Source: JAVJSU01 sp040219275
GTDB lineage: Bacteria; Chloroflexota; Anaerolineae; Aggregatilineales; Phototrophicaceae
DNA length: 64,000 nucleotides
Reading direction: 5' to 3'
NCBI GenBank assembly: GCA_040219275.1
Contig: JAVJSU010000066.1
Coordinates: forward strand, 1-64,000
The translations under genes were made by a program, and so were the position numbers. Below are positions 35,622 to 43,705 of the stretch, in pieces (the stretch's first letter is position 1; the number at the start of each line of letters is the position of its first letter). Below the pieces are notes generated by a model. That model searched no databases, was not told the DNA's origin, and saw nothing but the letters and a program-made list of their open reading frames with translations.

Positions 35622-36464
35622 CTACACACCTAAATTTTCTTTCAACCACTCTATCCGATCTGCGCGGATTTCCGGCAAGTTCATGCTGTGGTCGGCTTCG
35701 TCGTACATTTTGAGTGCTTTCGGCTCCGGCGCATTGTGGAAAAATTCGCGGTTTTTCATGTGTCCGATGTAAACATCATGTTTGGCGAATTGCATCAGGA
35801 TGCTGGCATTTTTGATCTGCCTCAGATAGTCCATCGGCTCCAGTGGGGCGTTCTGACGGATGTAGTCCACCCGTGACTCCGGCTGATTTGCGAAGAATGC
35901 CCAGTCGAAAAAGCTCGGCGCGACGGCGATGAACACAAACGCCTTCGGGCGATGATCGACCCCCGCCATCAATGTGCCGTACATGCCACTATAATCATGC
36001 CCGACAAACGCGATCCGTTGCGCGTCCACGCCGGATTGCCCACACAGCACATCCAGCGCCCGCCGAAACGCGATCACCTGCGCGATTCCATTGGCGTAAT
36101 CGTCTGCCGGAACACGATTCCCGTACCAGTCCGCTTGTGACCACATGGCATCCGGTAACACCGAAACCACGCCAGCCCGCGCCAATTCAACCGCCTCGTC
36201 CAGATATTGCTCACGGTTACAGTGTTCCTCGCCCAGCCAATGCCCCCACAGAATGCCGGCATTTGTGCCCTCGCCGTCCGTTTCCGGCAAGACGAGATAG
36301 GCGCTGATGGGATCGGTTTGCGGTGCGGCGACGAACGTAATATTCTTGATGATTGCCCCGTTTCGCGTGGATGACCCAATTTCATGTACATCAAGCGGGA
36401 GTGCGCTATCATAGGTGAATAAATCGGCTTGTGCTTTAAATGGATTTTCAACTGTCATTAGCAT
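35622..36464 (-). CDS. Alpha/beta hydrolase (dienelactone-hydrolase-like)
   Basis: 280 residues. Core alpha/beta hydrolase with VISVLPDAMW-like strand (SVLPDAMWSQ), nucleophile elbow FVGHDYSGMYG and C-terminal DEADHSMNLP with His259. In the elbow the third position is Asp157 (G-H-D-Y), as in haloalkane dehalogenases and epoxide hydrolases, not the Ser or Cys of ordinary esterases and dienelactone hydrolases. Substrate unknown. GGAC site before ATG. Confidence 0.8.
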   Translation of the reverse strand: MLMTVENPFKAQADLFTYDSALPLDVHEIGSSTRNGAIIKNITFVAAPQTDPISAYLVLPETDGEGTNAGILWGHWLGEEHCNREQYLDEAVELARAGVVSVLPDAMWSQADWYGNRVPADDYANGIAQVIAFRRALDVLCGQSGVDAQRIAFVGHDYSGMYGTLMAGVDHRPKAFVFIAVAPSFFDWAFFANQPESRVDYIRQNAPLEPMDYLRQIKNASILMQFAKHDVYIGHMKNREFFHNAPEPKALKMYDEADHSMNLPEIRADRIEWLKENLGV

Positions 36465-36627
36465 GTCCTTCTATAAGAAACTCTTGTATCAATTCTGAAT
36501 ATTGTTCGTTTATTCTTTTATTAGATTATTCATTAATCACATACGAATTTTCACCTGAATAGGGAGTATACTGAACGCGTATTGTGGAAACAATCTACTT
36601 CGAAAACACACCGCAAAGGGATATAAA

Positions 36628-37284
36628 ATGAAATTGCTTCACATTATAGCAACTCCACGCCAACACGAGTCACGTACGCTTCGGATTTCAAACCTTTTTA
36701 TCGATGCGTTAGGCTCAAAGTATGCTGATTTGAGTGTGGAAGAGTTAAACCTTTTTGCCGATGATCTCCCATCTGATATCGCCCAGACTATTGAAACAAA
36801 ATACAATCTCTTACTCGGCGCACCGATTGATAAAACACATGAGGAGTCATGGAAGCGAGTTGAATATTTCATTTCAGGTTTTGTAAATGCGGATGTTTAT
36901 GTTGTTACAAGTCCGATGTGGAACTTCAGCATCCCTTACGCGCTCAAATATTATATCGATTCTATCGTGCAACCCGGCTATCTTTTTAAATTCAATGAAA
37001 TGGGACGACCAGAAGGGTTGATTCACGGTAAAAAGATGGTGTGCGTCACCTCTAGTGGAAGTGATTTTTCTCAGGGATCACCGATGCACGCCTTTGATTT
37101 TCAAGAGCCTTATCTGCGGGCGATATTCGGGTTTGTCGGCATTACTGATATTCAATTCATCAGCGCACAACCACTGGATATAACACCGGACATTCGGAAC
37201 ATGGCGATGATTGATGCCGCCGAAAAAGCAAAAGTGCTTGGCATGAATTTTGAGTGGAATACAATCGCACCCGCGGTAGTTTAA
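36628..37284 (+). CDS. azoR: FMN-dependent NADH-azoreductase / flavodoxin-fold quinone reductase
   Basis: 218 residues. MKLLHIIATPR then SRTLRIS for phosphate of FMN, SPMWNFSIPYALKYYIDSIVQPG and TSSGSDFS (residues 137-144) are AzoR hallmarks. Reduces quinones or azo compounds with NADH. AAAGGGA before ATG. Ends with a rho-independent terminator. Confidence 0.88.
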   Translation: MKLLHIIATPRQHESRTLRISNLFIDALGSKYADLSVEELNLFADDLPSDIAQTIETKYNLLLGAPIDKTHEESWKRVEYFISGFVNADVYVVTSPMWNFSIPYALKYYIDSIVQPGYLFKFNEMGRPEGLIHGKKMVCVTSSGSDFSQGSPMHAFDFQEPYLRAIFGFVGITDIQFISAQPLDITPDIRNMAMIDAAEKAKVLGMNFEWNTIAPAVV

Positions 37285-37315
37285 TCTCTAGCACGAACTG
37301 ACGTTTTTTAGCTTT

Positions 37316-37343
37316 CGCCGATCCCTGTGATCGGCGATTTTTT
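37316..37343 (+). terminator. Rho-independent terminator of azoR
   Basis: CGCCGATC (37316-37323), loop CCTGT, GATCGGCG (37329-37336), then ATTTTTT. Perfect 8-bp stem with T tract. Confidence 0.85.
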
Positions 37344-37347
37344 ACCT

Positions 37348-38283
37348 CTATCCGTCCCGTGCTTGCCGTTCCTGCGGGAGCAGACTGTAGTAGATAAATT
37401 GATGCGTCGGCGTGGGGACGTTCACCTCCGCGCCGAGCCGGACAACTGCGCCGTTTTGCGCGTCGAGTTCGGACGGATAGCCGTTCATGATGTCGCGTTG
37501 CATAGAGGCGGTGCTTGCTTCCGGTAAGCTGTCGAGCATGGTCATGCCGCGCTGAACTGCGTCTTCCGCCATCGGTACGCCCCGCGCTAGCGCCACCGCA
37601 CAGGTTTCGAGCATCGCCGTTTCCACCATAGCGCGTGTTTCTGCCTCCGTGCGGATGCGTCCAGCGGGCATCCGTGTCACCGCGCCGACCCCGCCAAATG
37701 CCGAGATAAACAGCAATTTTTGCCACATTGCCGCCTCGATACTGTCTGGTAAATTGACCGTTATGCCAGCTTCGGTGAATAATTGGCTCACCTTTTGGAC
37801 GTTTTCGCGCTCGCGGGACGTGTCGTGGATCGCGCCGATTGCCACAAACGGCGGCGTGCCTCCCTGAATGATATGACCGGGCGCATCACGATTGCTCTGC
37901 ACACGGCAAAATCCTCCGAGCACGCGCTCAAAGCCGTAAATTTCTGCCAGTTGATGTGGGGCTTCCACGCCGTTCAGCAGGGGGACGATCACTGTATGAT
38001 CGCCGACCAACGCCTGCATTCCTTGCGTCACGTTGGAAATCTGCCATGCTTTTGTGGCGACAATCACCACATCCACCATGCCAATTTCTGCGGGATCATC
38101 GGTAGCGATGGTCGGATGCGCGGTAAAATTTCCGTTTTCGCTCTGGATTTGCAAGCCATGTTCGCGGATCGCGTCCAGATGTGCGCCGCGTGCGATAAAG
38201 CTCACCTCATGCGCCGTTTGGGTCAGCCTGCCACCGAAATAGCCGCCCACCGCGCCCACGCCTACGATTGCAATTTTCGTCAT
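37348..38283 (-). CDS. panE: Ketopantoate reductase family 2-dehydropantoate 2-reductase
   Basis: 311 residues. NADP-binding GVGAVGGYFGGRL (residues 7-19), VIVATKAWQ, PLLNGVEAPHQL and a C-terminal domain with WQKLLFISAFGGVGAVTRMPAG containing the catalytic-Lys position and PSELDAQNGAVVRLG. Makes pantoate for coenzyme A, or acts on a related 2-oxo acid. Sequence has several paralogues in many genomes, so panE is a family-level name. Confidence 0.85.
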   Translation of the reverse strand: MTKIAIVGVGAVGGYFGGRLTQTAHEVSFIARGAHLDAIREHGLQIQSENGNFTAHPTIATDDPAEIGMVDVVIVATKAWQISNVTQGMQALVGDHTVIVPLLNGVEAPHQLAEIYGFERVLGGFCRVQSNRDAPGHIIQGGTPPFVAIGAIHDTSRERENVQKVSQLFTEAGITVNLPDSIEAAMWQKLLFISAFGGVGAVTRMPAGRIRTEAETRAMVETAMLETCAVALARGVPMAEDAVQRGMTMLDSLPEASTASMQRDIMNGYPSELDAQNGAVVRLGAEVNVPTPTHQFIYYSLLPQERQARDG

Positions 38284-38371
38284 CGTCTGTCCTTGCGGTT
38301 CACTGTGCTTATCATCGTACTATCGTACCTTAGAACTGTTGGTAGTGCATCGGAAATGACAAGGCAAAAAG

Positions 38372-38404
38372 AAAAGCGAGTCTCTCATCAAGAAACTCGC
38401 TTTT
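38372..38404 (-). terminator. Rho-independent terminator, zinc-ribbon gene
   Basis: AAAAGCGAGT (38372-38381) and ACTCGCTTTT (38395-38404) form a perfect stem with A and T tracts on the two sides, so it can work in both directions. It follows the zinc-ribbon gene stop at 38438 on the minus strand. Confidence 0.75.
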
Positions 38405-38437
38405 TGTATGTTCAATATGTGACCCATGATGCGCGGA

Positions 38438-38791
38438 TTAGTCGAAAATATCGAATATCTCGCTCAAGATAGATTTACGTTTTTTGCTTCTGGGATAGTC
38501 TTTTTCACGGCGACGATCATATTTTTCATCATCGTCGTCGTCATCGTCTTGTTCGACCTTGCCGTAACCACGCTTCTGCTTGATTGTGTTCGCGTCAGCA
38601 AAAGTAGCTGGCTGTGTGGATGGGTTGCTTTGTGCAACATTGACCTGCGCCTCAAAAGCGGTAGTACGCTCGATGATTTTATCTAGCTCACCACGATCTA
38701 ACCATACACCCCTGCATTGCGGACAATAGTCGATTTCAATCCCCTGACGTTCACTCATTTTGAGCGGTACATCACAAACAGGACACTGCAT
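38438..38791 (-). CDS. TFIIB-type zinc-ribbon protein
   Basis: 117 residues. CPVCDVPL and CPQCRGVWLDRGELDKI (residues 3-40) form a zf-TFIIB zinc ribbon. The rest is a charged linker with seven Asp in a row (residues 82-88) and a basic stretch before a short hydrophobic C-terminal helix (SEIFDIF). Function unknown; small proteins of this type are widespread. Follows the small charged gene by 24 nt. Confidence 0.85.
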   Translation of the reverse strand: MQCPVCDVPLKMSERQGIEIDYCPQCRGVWLDRGELDKIIERTTAFEAQVNVAQSNPSTQPATFADANTIKQKRGYGKVEQDDDDDDDEKYDRRREKDYPRSKKRKSILSEIFDIFD

Positions 38792-38815
38792 AAATGGGGT
38801 AACTCCTAAAATAAA

Positions 38816-39028
38816 TCAGTCGTAGTAAAGTTCGCTTTCCTCTTCAATAAAGCCCCATTGTTTGGAAGCATTGCGGGATTTGCGTTTCTTATCTTTGTGA
38901 TGATTGGCGATAAATTCCACATCGTCAAATTCATCAACACCGCGACGATCCTTTTTCCGGCGTTCAATTGCACGTTTGCGCTGGGATTTTAGTTCTTGGT
39001 CGTCGTCAAAAAAATTTGGTTCCATCAT
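38816..39028 (-). CDS. Small highly charged protein
   Basis: 70 residues, more than half charged, with the basic run QRKRAIERRKKDRRG and an acidic tail EEESELYYD. AAGGG precedes the double ATG, and the frame adjoins the zinc-ribbon gene, whose linker is of similar composition. Likely real; unknown function. Confidence 0.55.
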   Translation of the reverse strand: MMEPNFFDDDQELKSQRKRAIERRKKDRRGVDEFDDVEFIANHHKDKKRKSRNASKQWGFIEEESELYYD

Positions 39029-39243
39029 TCAGCCCTTGTACAACATATGATACGGTTATTATAGCGCGAAATCGTCGCGTGCAAACAGCAATTTTTCGCG
39101 TAATACTCTCTTCAAAATTAGTGGATTTAAATGAGAGAGAGATGAGTATAAGTGAAGTGTGAGATAAGTTTGCCCCGTGAGTTTGTGGTGATGACTGGAA
39201 CATTGTTTAGCGGCTATCCTCGAAAAATTTCGTCAATGGCTGT

Positions 39244-39249
39244 TATAAT
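39244..39249 (+). promoter_or_regulatory. -10 element of the hicB-like gene
   Basis: Perfect TATAAT 35 nt before ATG 39284; no good -35 is seen at 16-18 nt. Confidence 0.4.
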
Positions 39250-39283
39250 ACAGCTACGGAACAATTGGCGTGGAGAAAAACAG

Positions 39284-39550
39284 ATGAATCCAGATGATGC
39301 CTTGCATGTGATAGTTGAGTTTCATGATGGGCAGGAAGAAGGAGATATCGGTTATCCGTATTATGTCGCCTCCTGTGATCAGATCGGCGCTGTAACCGAC
39401 GGACGCACGCTCGATGAGTTGCTTAAAAATCTAAGAGAAGTAATCGAATTGGCATTTGAGAACGAAGATACAATCGCCGTTTATAATGTCGTGCCGAATC
39501 CACGAATAAATATCACGATGGAGTTACCAGATTATGCCCGGATTGCTTAG
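39284..39550 (+). CDS. hicB: HicB-family antitoxin
   Basis: 88 residues. VIVEFHDGQEEGDIGYPYYVASCDQIGAVTDGRTLDELLKNLREVIELAFE is the HicB/UPF0150 fold. The C-terminus (NITMELPDYARIA) overlaps the start of a broken hicA, the usual order for this pair. GGAG before ATG. The DNA-binding arm is minimal. Confidence 0.85.
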   Translation: MNPDDALHVIVEFHDGQEEGDIGYPYYVASCDQIGAVTDGRTLDELLKNLREVIELAFENEDTIAVYNVVPNPRINITMELPDYARIA

Positions 39551-39660
39551 GCTGTCTGGCGCAGATACTATCAACGATAGTCACCAGTAGTTGGAGGCAT
39601 TATCTGTATTGAGCAAAAGACAAGCGTTTTACCCACTTAATTATTGTGGAGCATCATAAA
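39534..39660 (+). pseudogene. hicA: Decayed hicA mRNA interferase toxin
   Basis: ATG 39534 overlaps hicB. It starts MPGLLRLSGADTI, like the family N-terminus (M-x-x-LPRLSG-E-I), but meets TAG at 39588-39590. In the same frame the sequence continues LEALSVLSKRQ, resembling the next HicA segment (ALE-LGF-LVRQ), and ends at TAA; the GSH-containing toxin core is missing. So hicB has lost its toxin. Confidence 0.6.
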
Positions 39661-40710
39661 TTCAGTTGGGTATAGCAACAATTTTCGATTACCGCTAAAT
39701 TCAATTTCGTATAATGAACTTTTTTCTGTTTGAATTATTTTTCCAATTTGACCTCGAAATAAACCTGAGTCACGATAACTTACTAACAATGCAACAGATT
39801 GACCGACTTCTAACGTTGGTAAGTATACTCGTTCTAAAACATATTCAATAAAGCTGTTTTTCCGTGAAATTGAGTCATCACGCTTTAGTCGGTTTCTAAT
39901 ATATTCATGACCTTTCCGATATACTTCGCCACTGCCTATAAGGAAGAAAAATTTATCCAAGTAGTACGGTGTAATACCGCCTCTATGCGCCACATCAGCA
40001 ACAACCTCTGCAACTTTTGCATCTGAGTTTTGGGTTTGCACTATATTAAGACCCACTGCAATATCTTTAATATGAACATCAGGTTTGACAAAATTTGTAT
40101 AGCCCAATTCCTTTAAAGCGTCTCGCAATAGACCTTGTCCAAGCCCATAAAGCAGTTTTTTCCCTGAAATTTTTATACTTAAAAGGTGATTGATTAGTTC
40201 TGTGGGATTGGGTTCATAATATGCGTCAAAATAGTCATAAACATCTTTACCATTTTGAAATTGTTTCTGCGATAGAAAATGTCCAATATAGTAGATAGAC
40301 CGAATATATCCCTCAGCGGGACCAGTAAATTCAGATTGATCGTATGCATTCGCAACAGCAATACGAAAGTTGGCTTCTGTCCCAAAGTTCATGATTGATT
40401 TCGGATCAAAACCGTTAGTAATCTTCCTTAGTTTTTCCCAACGTTCCTTGTGATCTTCGATACCGCTCCAATTACTGCCAAAAACTTTTTTGATTGCATT
40501 TCCACCTTGTGATTTATTAGAGGCATGTCCTAATAAATGCTCGTAAATTTTTGGAATCGACAATTCCCCACGCTCGTAATACGAAGTTTGATATGGTTTG
40601 AGGGTTTCTTCAGTTATGTTACGATCATTACAAATTTTGTATATAGTCCAATGCAAATATTGATGTGTCAGCTCACAAATCCGCTTACATTCATCGTCGG
40701 AATATTTCAT
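39637..40710 (-). CDS. AT-rich accessory protein with HhH-GPD-like core and DUF4926-like tail
   Basis: 357 residues, not firmly recognised. Residues about 185-270 (KLLYGLGQGLLRDALKELGY, KPDVHIKDIA, AEVVADVAHRGGITPYYLDKFFFLIGSG) resemble the HhH-GPD DNA-glycosylase fold, where the KPDVH-type Asp/His are typical. The last 55 residues (LEVGQSVALLV, GQIGKII, YEIEFSG) look like DUF4926. AAGGAG before ATG. Much lower GC than its neighbours, so probably acquired. Possibly a nucleic-acid or defence function, but unproven. Confidence 0.55.
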   Translation of the reverse strand: MKYSDDECKRICELTHQYLHWTIYKICNDRNITEETLKPYQTSYYERGELSIPKIYEHLLGHASNKSQGGNAIKKVFGSNWSGIEDHKERWEKLRKITNGFDPKSIMNFGTEANFRIAVANAYDQSEFTGPAEGYIRSIYYIGHFLSQKQFQNGKDVYDYFDAYYEPNPTELINHLLSIKISGKKLLYGLGQGLLRDALKELGYTNFVKPDVHIKDIAVGLNIVQTQNSDAKVAEVVADVAHRGGITPYYLDKFFFLIGSGEVYRKGHEYIRNRLKRDDSISRKNSFIEYVLERVYLPTLEVGQSVALLVSYRDSGLFRGQIGKIIQTEKSSLYEIEFSGNRKLLLYPTEFMMLHNN

Positions 40711-40770
40711 AATTTTCTCCTTGCAGATAAGATTAAATTAAATAATATCATGTATATCTACTTGGGAGAA

Positions 40771-42033
40771 TTAAGCTAACAACGGAATCGTATTGTTCGC
40801 GCCGGGCATGATGCCGATGCGCGCATCCGCTGGTAAATCAGCAATTGCTTTGTTGATCGCCGTTTGTAAATCCGGCAGGGGATGGAGCAGAAGTTGGCGC
40901 ACAAAATCGGCGGGCATATCCGTAATCATCATGACGCGTACCCGCGCCGCATCGCGTGAGATTTGATAGGCTTTATGCGGACCGACATGAAAGCCTTCCT
41001 GCTTAAAATGGCTGAACACATCCTCATGCGAGTGTTTCGTGCCGTCCGTAATCCAATTTTCATAGGAGGCGCTCCCCGTCCCCTCAGGACACGCCGCGCA
41101 CAGAATCACCGTGCCTCCGTCGTTCATGGCGAGCGTGGCATGACCCAACCCTTTTTGCGCCTGATACACATTAATATCCTTCGGGTTGCCCCCCGGTGAA
41201 GCGATAATCAGATCAAATGGGGCGGTCAGTGGCACTTGATAAATGCGCCGAACACGCGGAATGGCGACCTGCATCACGGCGACGGGATCACCGAACAGCA
41301 CATCGACGATTTGCTTCTTGCCGTTAAGCAGGGCATTCAGCGCCAGATGGATGCTCATCATTCGCCCGATTTCTTCCACATCCTGCCGGGCGGGGTTGTT
41401 ATCATACGTGCCGAGCTTGGCGTTCTCGTCCATCATCATGGCGTGATTTTGATTGATGGTTTCTTTGCCCGCCACGCCGATTGCCGCACTTTTGACCCCG
41501 CCGGAGAAGCCCATAAATTGATGCGGTTCGATATTGCCGACCACAAGGCGCAGATCAGCATTCATATAGACGCTATTGATAAAAATCGGCGTGCCACGTT
41601 CGGTTTCTCCGAGATAGGTATGAGTGGACTCGTCATAAGCATCATGGCAGACGATGGGATAACGCTCGATGATGGCTTGCGGCAGAATCCACGCGTATTC
41701 CTCCGGTGGCATGACTGGATGCGTCCCCGTAGCGATCACCAGCGTGATATTCTCCGGCGCGATGCCCAGCCCTTCGAGGCGTTCCAGCAGAGGCGGGAGT
41801 AAATCGTTATGCGGGACAGGGCGCGTCTTATCATTCACGGCGATGGCAACCGATTTTGCGCCACGAAATTGTTCAAGTGAGCGGTCTCCGGTGGGGTGGT
41901 CGAGTGCGTCAATGACCGTCTGCGCGGGATCATCGGCGGGCGTGGTGTCTTGCGGGACGATCATCTCGGCGGAAAATATGTCCGGCAGGTCGGCGGTTAA
42001 ATAAGTTTTGCCATACGGTAATTTAATTTGCAT
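40771..42033 (-). CDS. LarA-type nickel-dependent 2-hydroxyacid racemase
   Basis: 420 residues of the LarA (DUF2088) superfamily. Residues matching the nickel-pincer catalytic set are all present: His105 in TGTHP, His171 in NIEPHQF, Lys181 in SGGVKSA and His197 in INQNHAMM. The family racemises lactate, malate and other 2-hydroxyacids using a nickel pincer cofactor made by LarB, LarC and LarE, which are not in the window. Being last in the sulfonate cluster, its substrate may be sulfolactate. Confidence 0.88.
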   Translation of the reverse strand: MQIKLPYGKTYLTADLPDIFSAEMIVPQDTTPADDPAQTVIDALDHPTGDRSLEQFRGAKSVAIAVNDKTRPVPHNDLLPPLLERLEGLGIAPENITLVIATGTHPVMPPEEYAWILPQAIIERYPIVCHDAYDESTHTYLGETERGTPIFINSVYMNADLRLVVGNIEPHQFMGFSGGVKSAAIGVAGKETINQNHAMMMDENAKLGTYDNNPARQDVEEIGRMMSIHLALNALLNGKKQIVDVLFGDPVAVMQVAIPRVRRIYQVPLTAPFDLIIASPGGNPKDINVYQAQKGLGHATLAMNDGGTVILCAACPEGTGSASYENWITDGTKHSHEDVFSHFKQEGFHVGPHKAYQISRDAARVRVMMITDMPADFVRQLLLHPLPDLQTAINKAIADLPADARIGIMPGANNTIPLLA

Positions 42034-42055
42034 GATTGATTATCCGTTTTTAACA

Positions 42056-42146
42056 GCGTAACACAAAGGCGCGAAGGCTCAGAGACACAAAGAGATTTTG
42101 AGCGTTACTTTGCTTTTCTTTGTGTACTTTGTGCCTTTGTGGTTAT
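42056..42146. repeat. Inverted repeat of the dispersed CACAAAG family
   Basis: CACAAAGGCGCGAAGG-type sequence at the left and CTTTGTGCCTTTGTGG at the right, in the 115-nt gap between the LarA and exporter genes. Related sequences occur near 43350, 59750 and 60920. Non-coding. Confidence 0.5.
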
Positions 42147-42148
42147 AT

Positions 42149-43300
42149 CTATATTATCCCCATCAGACCGAGAACAAATAACGCGCTTAAGCTCAATCCG
42201 GCGACGATCACTGCTGACGCAAAACCGACATAAAACGGTTTGATGCCAAGATTACGCAATTGGCGCAAACTCGTGCCTAAGCCGACTCCCGCCATCGCAA
42301 TCGCCAGCAAATTTTCTGCGGCTTGTTTGATGCTGTCCGTCACGTCTTTCCACACATTCGCGTCCAGTAACCCGAAGGCATTCCCGCCACTGTCTAGCGT
42401 TGCATCGCCAATCGTGCGGAAAAACGCCATCAATAGAAAGCCGAGAATGAACATGGGAAACAGGGTCATCAAATTCAGCGGTTTTTGCTCCGCCAGATTG
42501 CGCCGCTTTTGATAATCATACGCCATAAACGGGATGACGGCGATCATAAACACATTGCGGACGAGCTTGGTCACGGTGGCGGTGTTGAGCACGTCAGGGT
42601 TGTCGTACAGTTCGCTATAGATCAGACCAGCGCCCGCCACCTGTGCCGTTTCGTGGATGGCTGTGCCGAGGAACAAGCCCGCGCCGAGGTCATTCGTCGG
42701 GAACAGGGCGTGCGCCAAATACGGATAGGCGAACATTGCGATGATGCCAAACACGGTGATGTTGGCGATGGCGTAGGTGATTTCTTCTTCTTTTGCATCC
42801 AGAATGGGTCCGGTTGCCACAATTGCTGTCGCGCCACAGATGCTCGTGCCGATGGCGATCAATGTGCCAAGCCTGTCACTCAAGCCGAGGCGTTTGCTCA
42901 ATGCACGGGCGACGATCAACCCACCCGTCACGCACAGAATAATAACGGGCAACCCGACCAGCCCAACCTCCACCACATCGCCGAGACTTAAGCGGATGCC
43001 GAGCAAAATGATGCCCAATTTCAGCAAACTCTTCAGGCTAAAGGTGATGCCCGGTTTGAAAAGTGGCGGTAAATTAACGACATTGCCAATCACCAGACCG
43101 ATGATAATTGCCATCATGATGCCGGAAACGGGACTTTTATCGAAGCCGAGAAGTTCCGTGCCGACCCATTCGCTGGATTGGATGCCGAGCCACGCCACGA
43201 TGCCCGTCAGGATGATGCCGGGGATTAGCAATAGGGCGCGTTCAAATAGACCTACAGGCGATTCACCCTGCGGCGCTTGTACTGGCTGTGTATCTGCCAT
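42149..43300 (-). CDS. YeiH/UPF0324 putative sulfate/sulfite exporter
   Basis: 383 residues, about 10 membrane helices. KPGITFSLKSLLKLGIILLGIRLSL, FGIIAMFAYPYLAHALF and LFLGTAIHETAQVAGAG are diagnostic of UPF0324. Members next to sulfonate-degradation genes are thought to export sulfate or sulfite. Next to SuyB here, so it probably exports the sulfite released. Its N-terminal 30 residues are cytoplasmic. Confidence 0.85.
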   Translation of the reverse strand: MADTQPVQAPQGESPVGLFERALLLIPGIILTGIVAWLGIQSSEWVGTELLGFDKSPVSGIMMAIIIGLVIGNVVNLPPLFKPGITFSLKSLLKLGIILLGIRLSLGDVVEVGLVGLPVIILCVTGGLIVARALSKRLGLSDRLGTLIAIGTSICGATAIVATGPILDAKEEEITYAIANITVFGIIAMFAYPYLAHALFPTNDLGAGLFLGTAIHETAQVAGAGLIYSELYDNPDVLNTATVTKLVRNVFMIAVIPFMAYDYQKRRNLAEQKPLNLMTLFPMFILGFLLMAFFRTIGDATLDSGGNAFGLLDANVWKDVTDSIKQAAENLLAIAMAGVGLGTSLRQLRNLGIKPFYVGFASAVIVAGLSLSALFVLGLMGII

Positions 43301-43705
43301 GATAATTTTTAACCTGTGTGGTTAGTTTGTGTTGTGTTTAACTTGAAAAATTTTCACCACAGAGGCACTGAGGACACAGAGAAACGAGAGAATAGATTGT
43401 TTTTCTAGTAGCGGCGACCTGCCAGGCTATGTGCGTCCGGTTTAGCGTTTATTTATCCCCTCACCCCCCAGCCCCCTCTCCCACAAGGGGCGAGGGGGAG
43501 CAAGATCGTCTCTTGAGAAGTCCCTCTCCTTTTATGGGAGAGGGATTTAGGGTGAGGGCTTTGACGCAATTAACCACTTACCGGATGTGTAAGACCTGCC
43601 ATGTCGCCCTTACAATACAATCGTCATCATTTTCGACAAAAATCAATATTTGTCTGCATCTTCGTGTCCGTGCGCCTTTGCGTTACACTGTTTCGCCTGC
43701 TCTGC
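43301..43705. other. Intergenic region with short GC-rich and AT repeats
   Basis: 405 nt between the exporter and SuyB genes. It holds a CACAGAGGCACTGAGG-type sequence (about 43357), a short CGGCGACCTGCCAGG palindromic fragment (about 43416) and paired CCCTCACCC/CCCTCTCC blocks (43459-43557). No gene. Confidence 0.5.

Noticed and set aside
43459..43557. CRISPR-like spaced repeats in the intergenic blocks
   Set aside because: The repeats are unequal, palindromic or GC-skewed blocks without regular spacing, and no cas genes are present.
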